Of a stretch of 64,000 nt of DNA, positions 32,123-43,000 are shown piece by piece; within the stretch, counting starts at the first letter, position 1, and the number at the start of each line of letters is the position of its first letter. The stretch covers positions 1 to 64,000 of the forward strand of contig NZ_SWKP01000003.1 in NCBI RefSeq assembly GCF_005871165.1. The letters run 5' to 3'. The notes under the pieces were generated by a model. It was not told the DNA's origin, did not search any database, and worked only from the letters and a program-made list of their open reading frames with translations. This DNA comes from Maricaulis alexandrii (GTDB lineage: Bacteria; Pseudomonadota; Alphaproteobacteria; Caulobacterales; Maricaulaceae). A program made the translations under genes and the position numbers.

Positions 32123-32886
32123 GCTTCGGCCTCCAGGGCCTGCATCGCCTCGCTCACGGTCATGACCCGGGCACCCGAGGCGGAAACGGCCTCGCAGACC
32201 CGCTCCAGCTGGGCAGGCGTGCAGCCCCATTGTGTCGGGGCATCCTGCACATCATGGGCATAATAGATCAGCCAGCCCGGATGCCCGATCAGGGACTGGG
32301 CCGCTTCGACGGCCCGGTCGATACCGGCTTCGCCACCGTCAATGGGGACCGATTGCAGCAAGCCGCGATCGGTTGCGCCTCGATTGATGCGAGCCTGGAC
32401 GCCGCGCAGATTGGAGAAGTGCTCCAGCAGGGCCTGTTTCGCCGCCGGCGTGGCCTCGCCATAGGCAAAGGCAAAGCTTTCCAGCTCGGTCTCCAGCCCC
32501 ATGGCTTCAAGGGCGCGGGCATTGCGGGCGATATCGGCCAGAAGATCCGAGGTCGGCACGGCGGCCGCATCGAGATGACCATAGGTGTGACATCCGATTT
32601 CATGGCCCTGCCTGCTGAGGCGTTGCAGATCCCCGGCATCGAACATGGGACCATGATGCGTCACCCCGCCGGCGTAACCCGCGGACGCATAATAGGTGCC
32701 GCGCCAGCCGCGCTCCTCGAGCAATTGGGCGCCGGTGGTTGCCGCAGATTTCGGGAAGTCGTCAAAGGTGAAGCTGACGATGGCATGGTCCGGGCAGACG
32801 CGCATGGGGGAGCGGCTGGCATAACGGGCCCAGCGGCGGCTCAGTCCGGCCCACAGGCCGGCTCCGGGAATATAGGGTGCGTTCAT
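32119..32886 (-). CDS. hfsH: holdfast polysaccharide deacetylase HfsH
   Basis: 255 residues from the ATG at 32886, which shares one base with the preceding stop (TGATG). The NodB domain shows SFTFDDFPKSA with catalytic/metal Asp at 42-43, HEIGCHTYGHLDAAA with the zinc histidines at 100 and 104 (HxxxH), and late FAFAYG and YYAHDV segments. HfsH removes acetyl groups from GlcNAc-type residues in the holdfast, which is needed for cohesion and anchoring in Caulobacter. No signal peptide, consistent with cytoplasmic HfsH. Translationally coupled on both sides. Confidence 0.85.
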   Translation of the reverse strand: MNAPYIPGAGLWAGLSRRWARYASRSPMRVCPDHAIVSFTFDDFPKSAATTGAQLLEERGWRGTYYASAGYAGGVTHHGPMFDAGDLQRLSRQGHEIGCHTYGHLDAAAVPTSDLLADIARNARALEAMGLETELESFAFAYGEATPAAKQALLEHFSNLRGVQARINRGATDRGLLQSVPIDGGEAGIDRAVEAAQSLIGHPGWLIYYAHDVQDAPTQWGCTPAQLERVCEAVSASGARVMTVSEAMQALEAEA

Positions 32887-33830
32887 CAGATCACCTCCGC
32901 CGTCCAGCTCGCCCGCCAGAGTTTCAGCGCCAGGGTCCGCAGGCGCAGGGGCAGGGCATTCATCAGGCTCAATCGCGACCACACACCGCGCAGCAGGCCC
33001 TGGCCGGGCACTTTGCCGATCAGCCGGGCCGTCCGGGCCCCCGGCAGGCTGGCCAGTTCCGGATTGCGGTCGAGCAGGCGCTTGTAGTTGATCGCGCCTT
33101 CCTTGAATTTCGCCAGCAGGACCGACGCGTCCTGCAGACCGCCATGGGCCGCCGGATTGTCGACATGGCGCAAATTGAAGCGGGCCGCAGCGCGCACGGC
33201 CCAGTCCACATCCTCCCAGCCCCAGCCGGTGAAATCCGTGTCGTAGGGCACGGCATCCATCACCTCGGCTTTCACCAGGATGTTGGAGGCACAGAAGGCA
33301 CTGGCGCCGATTGCATTGCGGGCCTCGGCGTCATGCTGGTCACTGGTCTGGGACAGGGCGGCGTGCAGTTGCAGCGCCTTGTCGTCAGGCCAGTGCGTCT
33401 CATAGCCGCCGAAGACGGCGTCGGCCTGCGTGCTGGCGATGACGTCGCGATAGGTCTGCAGGAAGGCGGCATGACCGGGCTGCATGTCGGCATCGAGATA
33501 AAGGAGCCATTCGCCGCGGGCCTGTTGGGCCAGCAGATTGCGTCCACCGGAGCGGCCGCGATTGCGGGTCGAGGTCAGCAGGCGGACCGGCTGGTTCATG
33601 GCCGCTATGATCCGCATCAGCCGCTGATTGAGTTCCGGGTCCGGTTCGCCATCATCATGCAGCAGGATTTCGATATCGTCCTTGCTCCCTGCCTGTTCGG
33701 CCAGGGCCCGCACGAGGTCCGCCGGATCATCCTTGTAGAAGGGGATGAGAACGGAGATCTCGATGGCGCGGGCTTCGCGCGCCGCGGCATTGGCGTATTC
33801 ACGCACCGGATTATCGATCATGACCGTCAT
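32886..33830 (-). CDS. hfsG: holdfast glycosyltransferase HfsG (GT2)
   Basis: 314 residues from the ATG at 33830, which has GGAGG upstream, overlapping the end of hfsF. The GT-A domain has IEISVLIPFYKDDPADLVRA, RNRGRSGGRNLLAQQARGEWLLYLDADMQPG (in two runs; DAD metal motif) and DFTGWGWEDVDWAVRA with the ED catalytic pair, followed by HVDNPAAHGG. The galactosyltransferase-like C-terminal segment GWGWEDVDW is typical of HfsG. It elongates the lipid-linked repeat, probably adding an N-acetylhexosamine. It shares a single base with hfsH. Confidence 0.84.
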   Translation of the reverse strand: MTVMIDNPVREYANAAAREARAIEISVLIPFYKDDPADLVRALAEQAGSKDDIEILLHDDGEPDPELNQRLMRIIAAMNQPVRLLTSTRNRGRSGGRNLLAQQARGEWLLYLDADMQPGHAAFLQTYRDVIASTQADAVFGGYETHWPDDKALQLHAALSQTSDQHDAEARNAIGASAFCASNILVKAEVMDAVPYDTDFTGWGWEDVDWAVRAAARFNLRHVDNPAAHGGLQDASVLLAKFKEGAINYKRLLDRNPELASLPGARTARLIGKVPGQGLLRGVWSRLSLMNALPLRLRTLALKLWRASWTAEVI

Positions 33831-33832
33831 GA

Positions 33833-35284
33833 CTAAACCTCCGCCGGGGTCAGGCTGGCGCGGGCATCGCGCAGCCATTGCCGACAATCGGCAATGTTCA
33901 ACAGATAGGCTGAAATCCCGTAAACTGTTGCGCCAACAAGTGCTTGGACGCCCAGATCAAGCCAGGAGAAGGGCAGGTCGGGGACCGAGAAGACAGCGGC
34001 GGCCATGATGGCGGTGGCGCTTCCGGCCTTGATCCATTCGGCCCAGGGCAGGGGAAGGATGAAGTAGCGCCGTCCCATGATGACGCAGATCACCAGCGCG
34101 ACGGCATAGGCCAGAACCGTGGCGATCGCAGCACCCTGCAAACCCATCAGCGGAATGAAGACGAGGTTGAGCGCCAGGTTGAGCAGGGCGGATCCCGTCA
34201 TCAGGATGGCCATGACGCCGGTGCGGCGCTTCAGTGTGAAGGCCTCGTGGAAGTAGTAGGTCATCATGCCGTTCATCAGGCCGGACAGGGCGATCCAGGG
34301 CAGGATGCTGGCAGCCTGGTCGCGCACGGCTTCGCCGACGAGAACCGTCGTCAACGGTTCGGCGACGAGGGCGAGACCGGCGGCAGCGGGGAAGGCGATC
34401 AGGCCCATCAGGCCCGCCGCGCGTCCGGCGACGGCACGGGCTGCGTCCGGACCGTCTTGTTCAAACGCCTTGATCGTCAGCGGCCAGACAGCGGCACCGA
34501 ACCAGATGAAGATGATGTCGAGCAGGCGATCGGCCAAGCCGTAGCCGGCGGCGTACATGCCCACGGCGCTCTCGCCCAGATAGCCGGCGATCAGGAAACG
34601 GTCCCCGATCGACAGGAGGTGTTCGAAGATCAGGGACAGGCTGATCGGGATACCATAGGCCGCATAGATGCGGGCACGCACCGGCTGACGCTTGCCGCCG
34701 CGTGAGCGCGACCACATGACCGGCAGGTCGAAGACCAGCATCACCAGTGCTGCGACGGCCGTGCCGGCGAACACGCCGGCTGCGCCGATATCCGTTGTGA
34801 GGATAAGGCCGACGCCCAGCATGAATCCGAACATGAGATAGGAGGCTTCCAGGGCGGAAAACCGGCCGACTTCCCCCCGGGCCCGATGGGTCTCCATGCC
34901 GATCTGCATCAGGGCGCGCAGAAGCAGGGAGAGGGTGGCGAAGTTCAGGGCTGTTTTGAGCGGCATGTCCAGTGGCAGAAAATGGATCAGGCCGAACATC
35001 AGCGCCCCGCCGATCACGGCGGCGGCTCCATAGACCGTATAGACCGTGCTCAGATGGGCGCGCACATGACCCCGACGTTCCGCGCGCGCATGAAACCGGG
35101 CAACCGCCGCTTCCAGCCAGGTGAATGCCAGAATGTGGGTCAGGGAAAGCGCTGCCAGGACAAGGGCATAGCGGCCATACTCTTCCGCCGGCAGGATGCG
35201 GGTAAACACCGCCACACTGCCAAACCCGACCAGGGCCTGGGAGAGTTGCACCGGCAGATAGCCCAAGAGATGTCGTCCAAGCAT
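33833..35284 (-). CDS. hfsF: holdfast repeat-unit flippase HfsF (Wzx/MATE-like)
   Basis: 483 residues from the ATG at 35284, preceded by GGAGCG; an upstream ATG at 35320 would add 12 polar residues. About twelve to fourteen helices of the polysaccharide-biosynthesis/MurJ-Wzx type are present. The N-terminal signature is GYLPVQLSQALVGFGSVAVFTRILPAEEYGRYAL; mid-protein are GDRFLIAGYLGESAVGMYAAGYGLADR and ILPWIALSGLMNGMMTYYFH (strings given in part). HfsF moves the lipid-linked unit across the inner membrane. First gene of the minus-strand operon; divergent from hfsK with 146 bases between. Confidence 0.86.
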   Translation of the reverse strand: MLGRHLLGYLPVQLSQALVGFGSVAVFTRILPAEEYGRYALVLAALSLTHILAFTWLEAAVARFHARAERRGHVRAHLSTVYTVYGAAAVIGGALMFGLIHFLPLDMPLKTALNFATLSLLLRALMQIGMETHRARGEVGRFSALEASYLMFGFMLGVGLILTTDIGAAGVFAGTAVAALVMLVFDLPVMWSRSRGGKRQPVRARIYAAYGIPISLSLIFEHLLSIGDRFLIAGYLGESAVGMYAAGYGLADRLLDIIFIWFGAAVWPLTIKAFEQDGPDAARAVAGRAAGLMGLIAFPAAAGLALVAEPLTTVLVGEAVRDQAASILPWIALSGLMNGMMTYYFHEAFTLKRRTGVMAILMTGSALLNLALNLVFIPLMGLQGAAIATVLAYAVALVICVIMGRRYFILPLPWAEWIKAGSATAIMAAAVFSVPDLPFSWLDLGVQALVGATVYGISAYLLNIADCRQWLRDARASLTPAEV

Positions 35285-35430
35285 GATACGCTCCGCTCGC
35301 CTCACAGGCGAAGCTTGCAAGTTGGATGCCGCCCGGCAGGGGATGGGCTGTGCCGCCGCAGGTCCGTAAACGTGATGCTAAGGCGTTGGCGCTATCCTGC
35401 AGGCTGAGGGGAAATTGCGGGACACCGGTC

Positions 35431-36510
35431 ATGCAAGTCGAGTTGAAGAAACCCAGTGCGCTCACCACGGCCGAGCGGGAGGCTTGGCGCGCGTTCACGG
35501 ATGCGGACCCGGCTCTGGGAAGTCCTTATTTTACCTACGAATTTGCCGAGTGCTGTGAAGAGGCCCGCAGTGATACGCGCGTGCTGGTCATGCGCGACGC
35601 GGGCGCGATCAAGGCCTTTCTGCCGATACAGACCGGTCATTTCGGTTATGCCCGTCCGCTGGCCGGTCCCCTGGGCGATGTCCAGGGCGTGATCGCCGAG
35701 CCGGACTGGCCGGTGGATCTGGCTGCGGCCCTGAAAGCCGCCCACATTCCTGTGTTCGACTTCCATGCCGCCCTGGCCAGCCAGCCCGCCTTCCGTGAGC
35801 ATACTGACTCCACAGAAGGATCCTGGATGATCGATCTCAGCGACGGGTTCGATGCCTGGTATGAGAACCGGAAATCCGTTGAAGCCAAGGCGATGCGCAA
35901 TGTCCGTACGCGCTATAACCGGCTTGAGAAGATTTCCGATGATCATGCTTTCGTCATGGCCGACAACCGGCCCGAAGCGCTGGAGGCAATGATCGCCTGG
36001 AAGCGTGCCCAATACGCTGAAACCGGTGTGTTCGACGTGTTCTCCGTGGCGTGGACGCGCCGCTTGCTGCAAGCGGTCCTGAAGCGGGAGAGCGATCATT
36101 TCTCCGGCATGTGCTCGACCCTGCAGATCGACGGCAAGATTGCTGCGGTGCATGTCGGGATGAGTTCACACCGGCAGTGCCAGTTCTGGTTCCCGGCCTT
36201 TGACCGGGACTACAACCAGGTCAGCCCGGGTCTGCTCATGCTGGTCGAGACGGCGCGAACCTGCGCCAGCCTGGGCCTGTCCGCCATCGAGCTGGGGCCG
36301 GGTGATTTTCGCTTCAAGAAGGATTTGTCGAGCTATCAGATCGGCATTGCTGCCGGGCATTTCTCGAACCCGTCCGTGATGGGTTTGTTGCGGGATGGTT
36401 CGGCGGCGCTGGTTCGCCGTCTGGATGGCGAGCCGCAAAGCGCCCTGTCGCGCTTGACCGGCAAGGCGATGCGCAAGATCGACCGGCTGGCGGGCTTCTA
36501 CGCCGCCTGA
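35431..36510 (+). CDS. hfsK: GNAT/FemAB-like N-acyltransferase HfsK
   Basis: 359 residues from the ATG at 35431; the open frame upstream lies in the promoter region. The BioF2-like GNAT layout is present. The N-terminal half has SPYFTYEFAECCEEARSDTRVLVMRD, the centre ARTRYNR-type basic stretch is MRNVRTRYNRLEKIS, and the C-terminal GNAT domain has GKIAAVHVGMSSHRQCQFWFPAF and SPGLLMLVETARTCASLGLSAIELGPGDFRFKKDLSS. HfsK modifies holdfast sugars and strengthens adhesion in Caulobacter, where it responds to c-di-GMP. A strong bidirectional terminator follows. Confidence 0.82.
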   Translation: MQVELKKPSALTTAEREAWRAFTDADPALGSPYFTYEFAECCEEARSDTRVLVMRDAGAIKAFLPIQTGHFGYARPLAGPLGDVQGVIAEPDWPVDLAAALKAAHIPVFDFHAALASQPAFREHTDSTEGSWMIDLSDGFDAWYENRKSVEAKAMRNVRTRYNRLEKISDDHAFVMADNRPEALEAMIAWKRAQYAETGVFDVFSVAWTRRLLQAVLKRESDHFSGMCSTLQIDGKIAAVHVGMSSHRQCQFWFPAFDRDYNQVSPGLLMLVETARTCASLGLSAIELGPGDFRFKKDLSSYQIGIAAGHFSNPSVMGLLRDGSAALVRRLDGEPQSALSRLTGKAMRKIDRLAGFYAA

Positions 36511-36532
36511 TCCGGGGTCGAGACAGCCAGCA

Positions 36533-36573
36533 CAAAAAAGCCGGCCGGGGCGATCCCCGACCGGCTTTTTCTT
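36533..36573. terminator. bidirectional intrinsic terminator between hfsK and hfsE
   Basis: A6 (36534-36539), then GCCGGCCGGGG and CCCCGACCGGC as near-perfect stem arms around CGAT, then T5 (36566-36570). It serves both the plus-strand hfsK and the minus-strand hfsE. Confidence 0.85.
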
Positions 36574-36588
36574 CAAGCGTCCCCACGC

Positions 36589-38121
36589 TCAGCGGATATT
36601 GATCTTGTCCCCCATCAGGGCGGGCAGGGTGCGGATCATGATCCACAGATCGAACCAGAAATTCGACTTGGCGATGTAGGCCAGATCCCAGCGGATGCGT
36701 TCGCGTGCGGCTTCCGGCGTATGCAGAGGCCCGCGGGACCCATTGACCTGGGCCCAGCCCGTCAGCCCCGGTTTGACGCGGTGACGGTGGGCGTATTCGG
36801 ACACCAGGCTCGCCGTTTCGGCACCGCCCGTGCGCATGGAGGGCGCATGCGGACGCGGACCCACCAGGGACATTTCGCCCGTCAGCACATTCCACAATTG
36901 CGGCAGCTCATCCAGCGAGCTCAGGCGCAGGAATTTGCCGACGGCAGTAACGCGCGGATCATCCCGCTCAACCTGGCGGACCGGGCCAACAGTCGACTTC
37001 GGGTCGTGCCGCATGGTCCGGAATTTCAGCACTTCGATCGGACGGCCATTGAAGCCTTCGCGGACCTGGCGGAACAGGACCGGGCCCGGACTGGTCAGTT
37101 TCACCGCCAGGGCGATCAGGGCCATGACGGGCAGGGCGGCCACAAACATGACCGATCCGATGACCATATCCTGCAGGCGCTTGGCCAGCAGATGGCCGAA
37201 TTTTTCTTCCTCGCCGCTCATGCGGGCCGCCTGGACACCGACGATATCGTCCAGCGAGGTGGCTGCCGGGTCGAACTGGTCGAGGTCCAGCAGGAGGCAG
37301 ACCGAATGGGGCAGGGTGCGCAGCTTGGCGAGCAGCATCTGAACCCGCTGTTCCGCCTTTGGCGTGACCGTCAGGATGATGCGGTCGACTTCGTGCAGTA
37401 GCGGCCAGCTCAAAAGGTCATTCGTGTCGCCCAGATAAGGGGCGCCGCCCAGGGCCGAAGGCGATCGGGATTTGCGGTCGTCGAAAATGCCCACAACATT
37501 CACCGTGCCCGATCCGGCATTGGCCTTGATCAGCTTGCGCGCATTCGGCGTGGCGCCGACCAGCACGACATTCCGAGCCAGACGTCCCGCCTTGGCCCAG
37601 TGGGCAATGAAGCCGGCATAGATGACATGAAGCAGGGTCAGCGCGCCGACCGCGGTCACGGCGAACATGGCCACCAGGTCGGTCGCGCGGGGCGCCGTCA
37701 GCATGGCGAGGCCGATCGCAGCGGATCCAGCCAGTCCGGTGGCGATGAAGGCCCGCATCATGCGGAAGGCCGCCATTTCGCGCGGCTCCACCTTGTACAG
37801 GCGGAGCATCATCATGGTGACCGGTGCCAGAACGGCGAAGATCAGGACGGGCAGCAATTCGCCGGCTGCGACATCTGCCACCTGTCCGCCCGACAAGGCA
37901 TAGGAGCCAGCGGCGGCCAAAATCAGCGTCACGAAGATGTCGACGGATTGAAGGATATGACCGAGTGCCTTGCGGTTGACCCGGTTCTGCGGCGCGCGGG
38001 CTTGTGCCCGCATGTCCGCGCGCGTCTTGGCCGCCTTGTTGCCGATCACCGGGCGCTGAACCTCACTGGTATCATTGGCCGGGCCGGTCGCTTTTGACTG
38101 TGTCGAGTTGGAAAAGTCCAC
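36589..38121 (-). CDS. hfsE: holdfast initiating sugar-phosphate transferase HfsE
   Basis: 510 residues from a GTG at 38121 with GGGGA upstream; an ATG at 38157 would add 12 residues. Four N-terminal helices (about 55-170) lead to a NAD-binding-like middle domain (VVLVGATPNARKLIKA) and the bacterial sugar-transferase domain. That domain has the re-entrant helix near 330-350, KLTSPGPVLFRQVREGFNGRPIEVLKFRTM, LSSLDELPQLWNVLTGEMSLVGPRP and VKPGLTGWAQVNGSRG. This is the WbaP/polyisoprenyl-phosphate hexose-1-P transferase family that begins repeat synthesis on undecaprenyl phosphate. It ends at the shared terminator. Confidence 0.86.
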   Translation of the reverse strand: MDFSNSTQSKATGPANDTSEVQRPVIGNKAAKTRADMRAQARAPQNRVNRKALGHILQSVDIFVTLILAAAGSYALSGGQVADVAAGELLPVLIFAVLAPVTMMMLRLYKVEPREMAAFRMMRAFIATGLAGSAAIGLAMLTAPRATDLVAMFAVTAVGALTLLHVIYAGFIAHWAKAGRLARNVVLVGATPNARKLIKANAGSGTVNVVGIFDDRKSRSPSALGGAPYLGDTNDLLSWPLLHEVDRIILTVTPKAEQRVQMLLAKLRTLPHSVCLLLDLDQFDPAATSLDDIVGVQAARMSGEEEKFGHLLAKRLQDMVIGSVMFVAALPVMALIALAVKLTSPGPVLFRQVREGFNGRPIEVLKFRTMRHDPKSTVGPVRQVERDDPRVTAVGKFLRLSSLDELPQLWNVLTGEMSLVGPRPHAPSMRTGGAETASLVSEYAHRHRVKPGLTGWAQVNGSRGPLHTPEAARERIRWDLAYIAKSNFWFDLWIMIRTLPALMGDKINIR

Positions 38122-38297
38122 GTCACATCCCCATCGAAGATAGGGTAGGATGCGCACACCAGGTCAAAGATTTCGTTGAAAAGCGTGGTTAACGAACGCC
38201 AAACAAAGGCTTTTCAGGACCAAATGCGGTGCAAGACTGGCCATCTGTTGCGATGCAGCATATGAGGCGGTGGCCGCCCAGCAGACAGGTAGACGAC

Positions 38298-39908
38298 ATG
38301 ATCCGGACATCCCTTGCCGCCTTCACGGAACGCCTTGCCACGAGTATCGGCGACCGGGGCGAATTGCCGCCGCTGACGCCGGGACGGATCCGGATCGAAA
38401 TTCTGGCCGGACTGACCGTGGCCCTGGCCCTGGTGCCGGAGGCTGTGGCCTTTGCCTTTGTTGCGGGCGTGCCGCCGCTGGCCGGTCTCTATGCCGCTTT
38501 CATCGTCGGATTGATCACGGCCCTGGTGGGCGGGCGTCGCGGGATGATCTCGGGCGCTACCGGCGCCCTGGCGGTTGTCATGGTGCATCTGGTCGCGGAA
38601 CACGGGATCGAATACCTGTTTGCCACGGTCATCCTGATGGGGGTGATCCAGATCGGCGCCGGCGTGTTCCGCCTCGGCAAGTTCATCCGCATGGTCCCGC
38701 ACCCGGTCATGCTGGGCTTTGTGAACGGTCTGGCGATCGTGATCGGCCTGGCCCAGCTGGAACAGTTCCGCGTCGTCAATGATGCCGGGGAACATGTCTG
38801 GATGACCGGCTGGCCGCTGATGCTGACGCTGGGCCTGGTCGCGCTGACCATGGGGCTGATCTGGGTTGTGCCCAAGATCACCAAAGTCGTGCCGGCGCCG
38901 CTGGTCGCGATCGGCGTCGTCGCCGCCCTGGTGATCGGGTTCGATCTGCCGGTCCCGCGCGTGGGGGATCTGGCTTCGATCCAGGGCGGACTGCCCGAAT
39001 TCCACCTGCCCATGGTGCCGCTGAACCTGGAAACCCTGGAAATCATCCTGCCCTACGCCTTCATCCTGTCGGCGATTGGCCTGATCGAGAGCCTGCTGAC
39101 CCTGAACCTGGTGGGCGAGATCACCGGCCGCCGGGGCGGCGCCTCGCAGGAGTGCGTGGCCCAGGGCGTGGCCAATCTGGTCACCGGCTTCTTTGGTGGC
39201 ATGGGTGGCTGCGCCATGATCGGCCAGTCGATGATCAATGTGAAATCCGGCGGGCGCCTGCGACTTGCTGGCGTCTCCGCCGCACTCTTCCTGCTGGCCT
39301 TCATCCTGGTCGGGTCCAGCGTGATCGAACTCATTCCGCTGGCCGCCCTGATCGGCGTGATGTTCATGGTCGTGATCGGGACCTTCGCCTGGCAGAGTCT
39401 GAGCATCCTGACCCGGATCCCGCGGTCGGATGCTTTCGTGATCATTCTGGTGACCGGCGTCACCGTCTATGCCGACCTCGCCATCGCGGTCATCGTGGGC
39501 GTGATCGTCTCGGCCTTGGTCTATGCTTGGAATGCGGCGTCGCGCATCCATGCCCGCCAGGAGGCCGGCAAGGACGGCGAGATGGTGTACAAGATGGAGG
39601 GCCCGCTTTTCTTCGGCTCGACGGCCAGCTTCATGGAATTGTTCCAGCCGGAAGAGGATCCGGACCGTGTCGTCGTCGATTTCGCCGAAAGCCGTGTGGT
39701 CGACCAGTCGGCCCTGCAAGCGATCGAAGATCTGGCCGCCAAGTATGAAGCCGCGGGCAAGCGCCTGGAATTGCGTCATCTCAGCCGCGACTGTCACAAA
39801 CTCCTGTCGAAGGCCGGTCAGCTGATGATCGACAGTGATGATGATCCGGCCTACGGGCTGGCGGTGGACTACCAGATCCGCACCGGACGCATGGGCGGAT
39901 CGCACTGA
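38298..39908 (+). CDS. SulP-family anion transporter with STAS domain
   Basis: 536 residues from the ATG at 38298 (AGGTAG upstream). The SulP core has [33 protein letters not shown]-type sequence (given in part), [14 protein letters not shown] and [27 protein letters not shown], in about ten to twelve helices. A cytoplasmic STAS domain occupies about 440-536 ([41 protein letters not shown]). Members carry sulfate, bicarbonate or dicarboxylates; the substrate here is open. It is divergent from hfsE with 176 bases between and need not be part of the holdfast system. Confidence 0.9.
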   Translation: MIRTSLAAFTERLATSIGDRGELPPLTPGRIRIEILAGLTVALALVPEAVAFAFVAGVPPLAGLYAAFIVGLITALVGGRRGMISGATGALAVVMVHLVAEHGIEYLFATVILMGVIQIGAGVFRLGKFIRMVPHPVMLGFVNGLAIVIGLAQLEQFRVVNDAGEHVWMTGWPLMLTLGLVALTMGLIWVVPKITKVVPAPLVAIGVVAALVIGFDLPVPRVGDLASIQGGLPEFHLPMVPLNLETLEIILPYAFILSAIGLIESLLTLNLVGEITGRRGGASQECVAQGVANLVTGFFGGMGGCAMIGQSMINVKSGGRLRLAGVSAALFLLAFILVGSSVIELIPLAALIGVMFMVVIGTFAWQSLSILTRIPRSDAFVIILVTGVTVYADLAIAVIVGVIVSALVYAWNAASRIHARQEAGKDGEMVYKMEGPLFFGSTASFMELFQPEEDPDRVVVDFAESRVVDQSALQAIEDLAAKYEAAGKRLELRHLSRDCHKLLSKAGQLMIDSDDDPAYGLAVDYQIRTGRMGGSH

Positions 39909-40017
39909 TCCGCCCGGACAGGGTCGCGCGGTAAAACCGCGATCTCACGGAAAGGTAAGTTTGTCGCCAGCTTGGCGGGACTTTATGCTCCTCCCACCAA
40001 TCCTTTGGGGGAGAAAC

Positions 40018-43000
40018 ATGACCCGATTTTTTGCCACGCTCGCCGCTTCTACCATCCTGGCCTCAGCGCCCGGCTGGGCCTTGCAGGACGAGGCGGATGC
40101 CGCTGCTGAGAGCGATTCCAGCACCACGGAATGGGATGTCGCGAATCCGCCGCTTCCGACGCGCGCGATTCCCATCAATGTGACCGAAGGCACCTGGATG
40201 TCGCTGGACGTCAGCCCGGACGGTCAGACGATCGCCTTCGACATGCTCGGTGACATCTACACCATGCCCATCACGGGGGGCACCGCGACCAATATATCGT
40301 CCGGCTTGCCCTGGGAAATCCAGCCCCGCTTCTCTCCGGATGGGTCACAGATCGCCTTTACCTCGGATCGCGGGGGCGGGGACAATATCTGGATCATGAA
40401 CACGGATGGGTCCAACGCCCGCCAGGTCACCCAGGAAAGCTTCCGACTGCTCAATAATCCGACCTGGCATCCGTCGGGCCGCTATATCGCCGCACGCAAG
40501 CACTTCACCACGACCCGTTCGGCCGGGACCGGCGAAATCTGGCTCTATCACGTGCTGGGCGGCAATGGGGTACAGCTGGTCGAACGTCCCAATGAGAACT
40601 TCCAGAAGGAGTTGGGCGAGCCGATCTTCTCGCCGGACGGCCGCTACGTCTACTACACCCAGAATGTGACGCCGGGTAACACCTTCATCTACGCCCAGGA
40701 CTCCAACACCGAGCTGTTCAACATCCGTCGCTATGACATGGAGACGGGTGAGATCGACACGGTTGTCGAGGGGGCGGGTGGCGCCGTGCGCCCGGCTCCG
40801 TCGCCGGACGGCCGCTACATGGCTTTCATTCGCCGTGACCGGATCCAGTCCGGCCTGTGGATCAAGGACCTGCAATCCGGCGAAGAGCGTCGCCTGGTCG
40901 AGGAAGTTGATCAGGACATGCAGGAAACCTGGGGTGTGACGGGTGTCTATCCGAACATGGACTGGCTGCCGGACAGTTCCGCCATTGTGTACTGGGCCGA
41001 TGGCGGTATCCAGTCGGTGGACCTGGCCAGCGGTGACGTCACCAATATTCCCTTCGAGGTCAATGATACACGCGATGTGATCGATCCGCCCCGCCCGCAG
41101 GTTGAAGTGGCGCCGGATGAGTTCTCCACCCGCATGCCGCGCTTTGCCACGGCCTCGCCCGACGGGTCCCGCATCGTGTTTGAAAGCCTGGGTGTTCTCT
41201 GGGTCGCTGACGCGGAGGGCAGTGATGCGCGCCGTCTGACCCGGGCCGAAGCCGGGGAGCGGCGCGAGATCACGCCGACCTGGTCGCCGGATGGCCGCAC
41301 GATCGCCTTCGTGGCCTGGGACGACGAGGAATTGGGTTCGATCCGCACGATTTCCGCACGGGGTGGCCGCGAACGCACCATCACGTCTGAGCCGGGCCAT
41401 TACGCCAATCCGCGCTTCTCGCCGGATGGCGACATGATCGTCTTCGAGAAGGGGTCCGGTGGCTATCTGACGGCGCCGGAATGGTCCGAGACGACCGGCA
41501 TTTTCCGCGTCGATGCGGATGGAGGCGAGATGGTCCAGGTCACCGATGGCGGTTCCCTGCCGCACTTTGCCGCATCCAACGACCGGATCTATTTCACCCG
41601 GGGCGGCAATGGTGCCAGCCTGGTCTCCGTCGATCTGAACGGTCATGAAGAGCGGACCCATGTCACCGGCGACTTGGTGACGGAATACCAGATGGCTCCC
41701 GATGGCGCGCATGTCGCCTTCCGCCAGAATTACGACGTCTTTGTCATGCCGGTCCTGCCGGGACCGCAATCTGTGGCGGGCGGTGCCGGCGGTTCGGCCC
41801 TGCCGACGGTGGAAGTGTCGGGCAATGGCGCGACCTATTTCCATTGGAACCAGTCCGGTGACACGCTGCACTGGTCGATGGGCCCGGAATTCTTCACCGC
41901 CACGGTGGCCGATTTCCGACCCGATCCGACCGGTGAGAATGACTACTCGCCGCCAGAGCACGGGGTCAGCATTTCCATCTCGGCGACGGCGGACCGTCCG
42001 ACCGGTCTGACGGCGATCACGGGCGCCCGCATCATCACAATGGCGGATGATGAAGGCGGTGTGATCGAGAACGGGACCATCCTGATCAATGGCAACCGGA
42101 TCGAGGCCGTCGGCACGGATATCGAGATCCCCGAAGGCACCCGCACCGTGGATGCCAGCGGCATGACGATCACGCCGGGCTTCATCGATGCCCATGCCCA
42201 TGGCCCGCAGGGAACCGGCGATCTGGTGCCCGAGCAGAACTGGTCGGTCCTGGCGCACCTGGCGCTGGGTGTGACCACAATCCATGACCCGTCCAGCCGG
42301 GCGAGCCATATCTTCACGGCCGGGGAATACCAGCGGGCCGGTCTGCTTCTGGCTCCGCGCATCTATTCCACAGGCGAGATCGTTTATGGCGCGCGGGCCG
42401 CGTCGGTCTATGCCGAGATCAACTCCTATGAGGATGCCCAGGAACACGTCTTCCGTCTGGCTTCCCAGGGGGCGCACTCGATCAAGAACTACAACCAGCC
42501 GCGCCGGAACCAGCGCCAGCAGGTTGTCGCCGCCTCGATCGAAGCGGGTCTGGAAGTAGTCGCTGAAGGCGGATCCAACTATCATATGGACATGGCCATG
42601 GTGGCCGATGGCAATACGTCCATCGAACACAACCTGCCGACAGCGATGATCTATGAAGATGTGCTGCAGATGTATTCGCAGACCGACGTTGCCTACACGC
42701 CGACCCTGACGGTGACGTATGGCGGGCTTGCCGGTGACCCGTATTGGCGCCAGGCCATGAATGTCTGGGAGCACCCGATCCTGTCGCAGAATGTGCCTCC
42801 GCGCATCCTGCAGGCCGGCTCGGTCCGCCGCACCACGGCACCGGAAGAGGACTTTGTCGATGACGACAATGCCCGCACGGCTCACATGCTGTTCGAACGT
42901 GGTGTTGATGTGTCCATCGGGGCCCATGGCCAGCAGGAAGGCCTCGCTGCTCACTGGGAGATGTGGTCCTTCGTGCGGGGCGGGTTCTCGCCGCTGGAAG

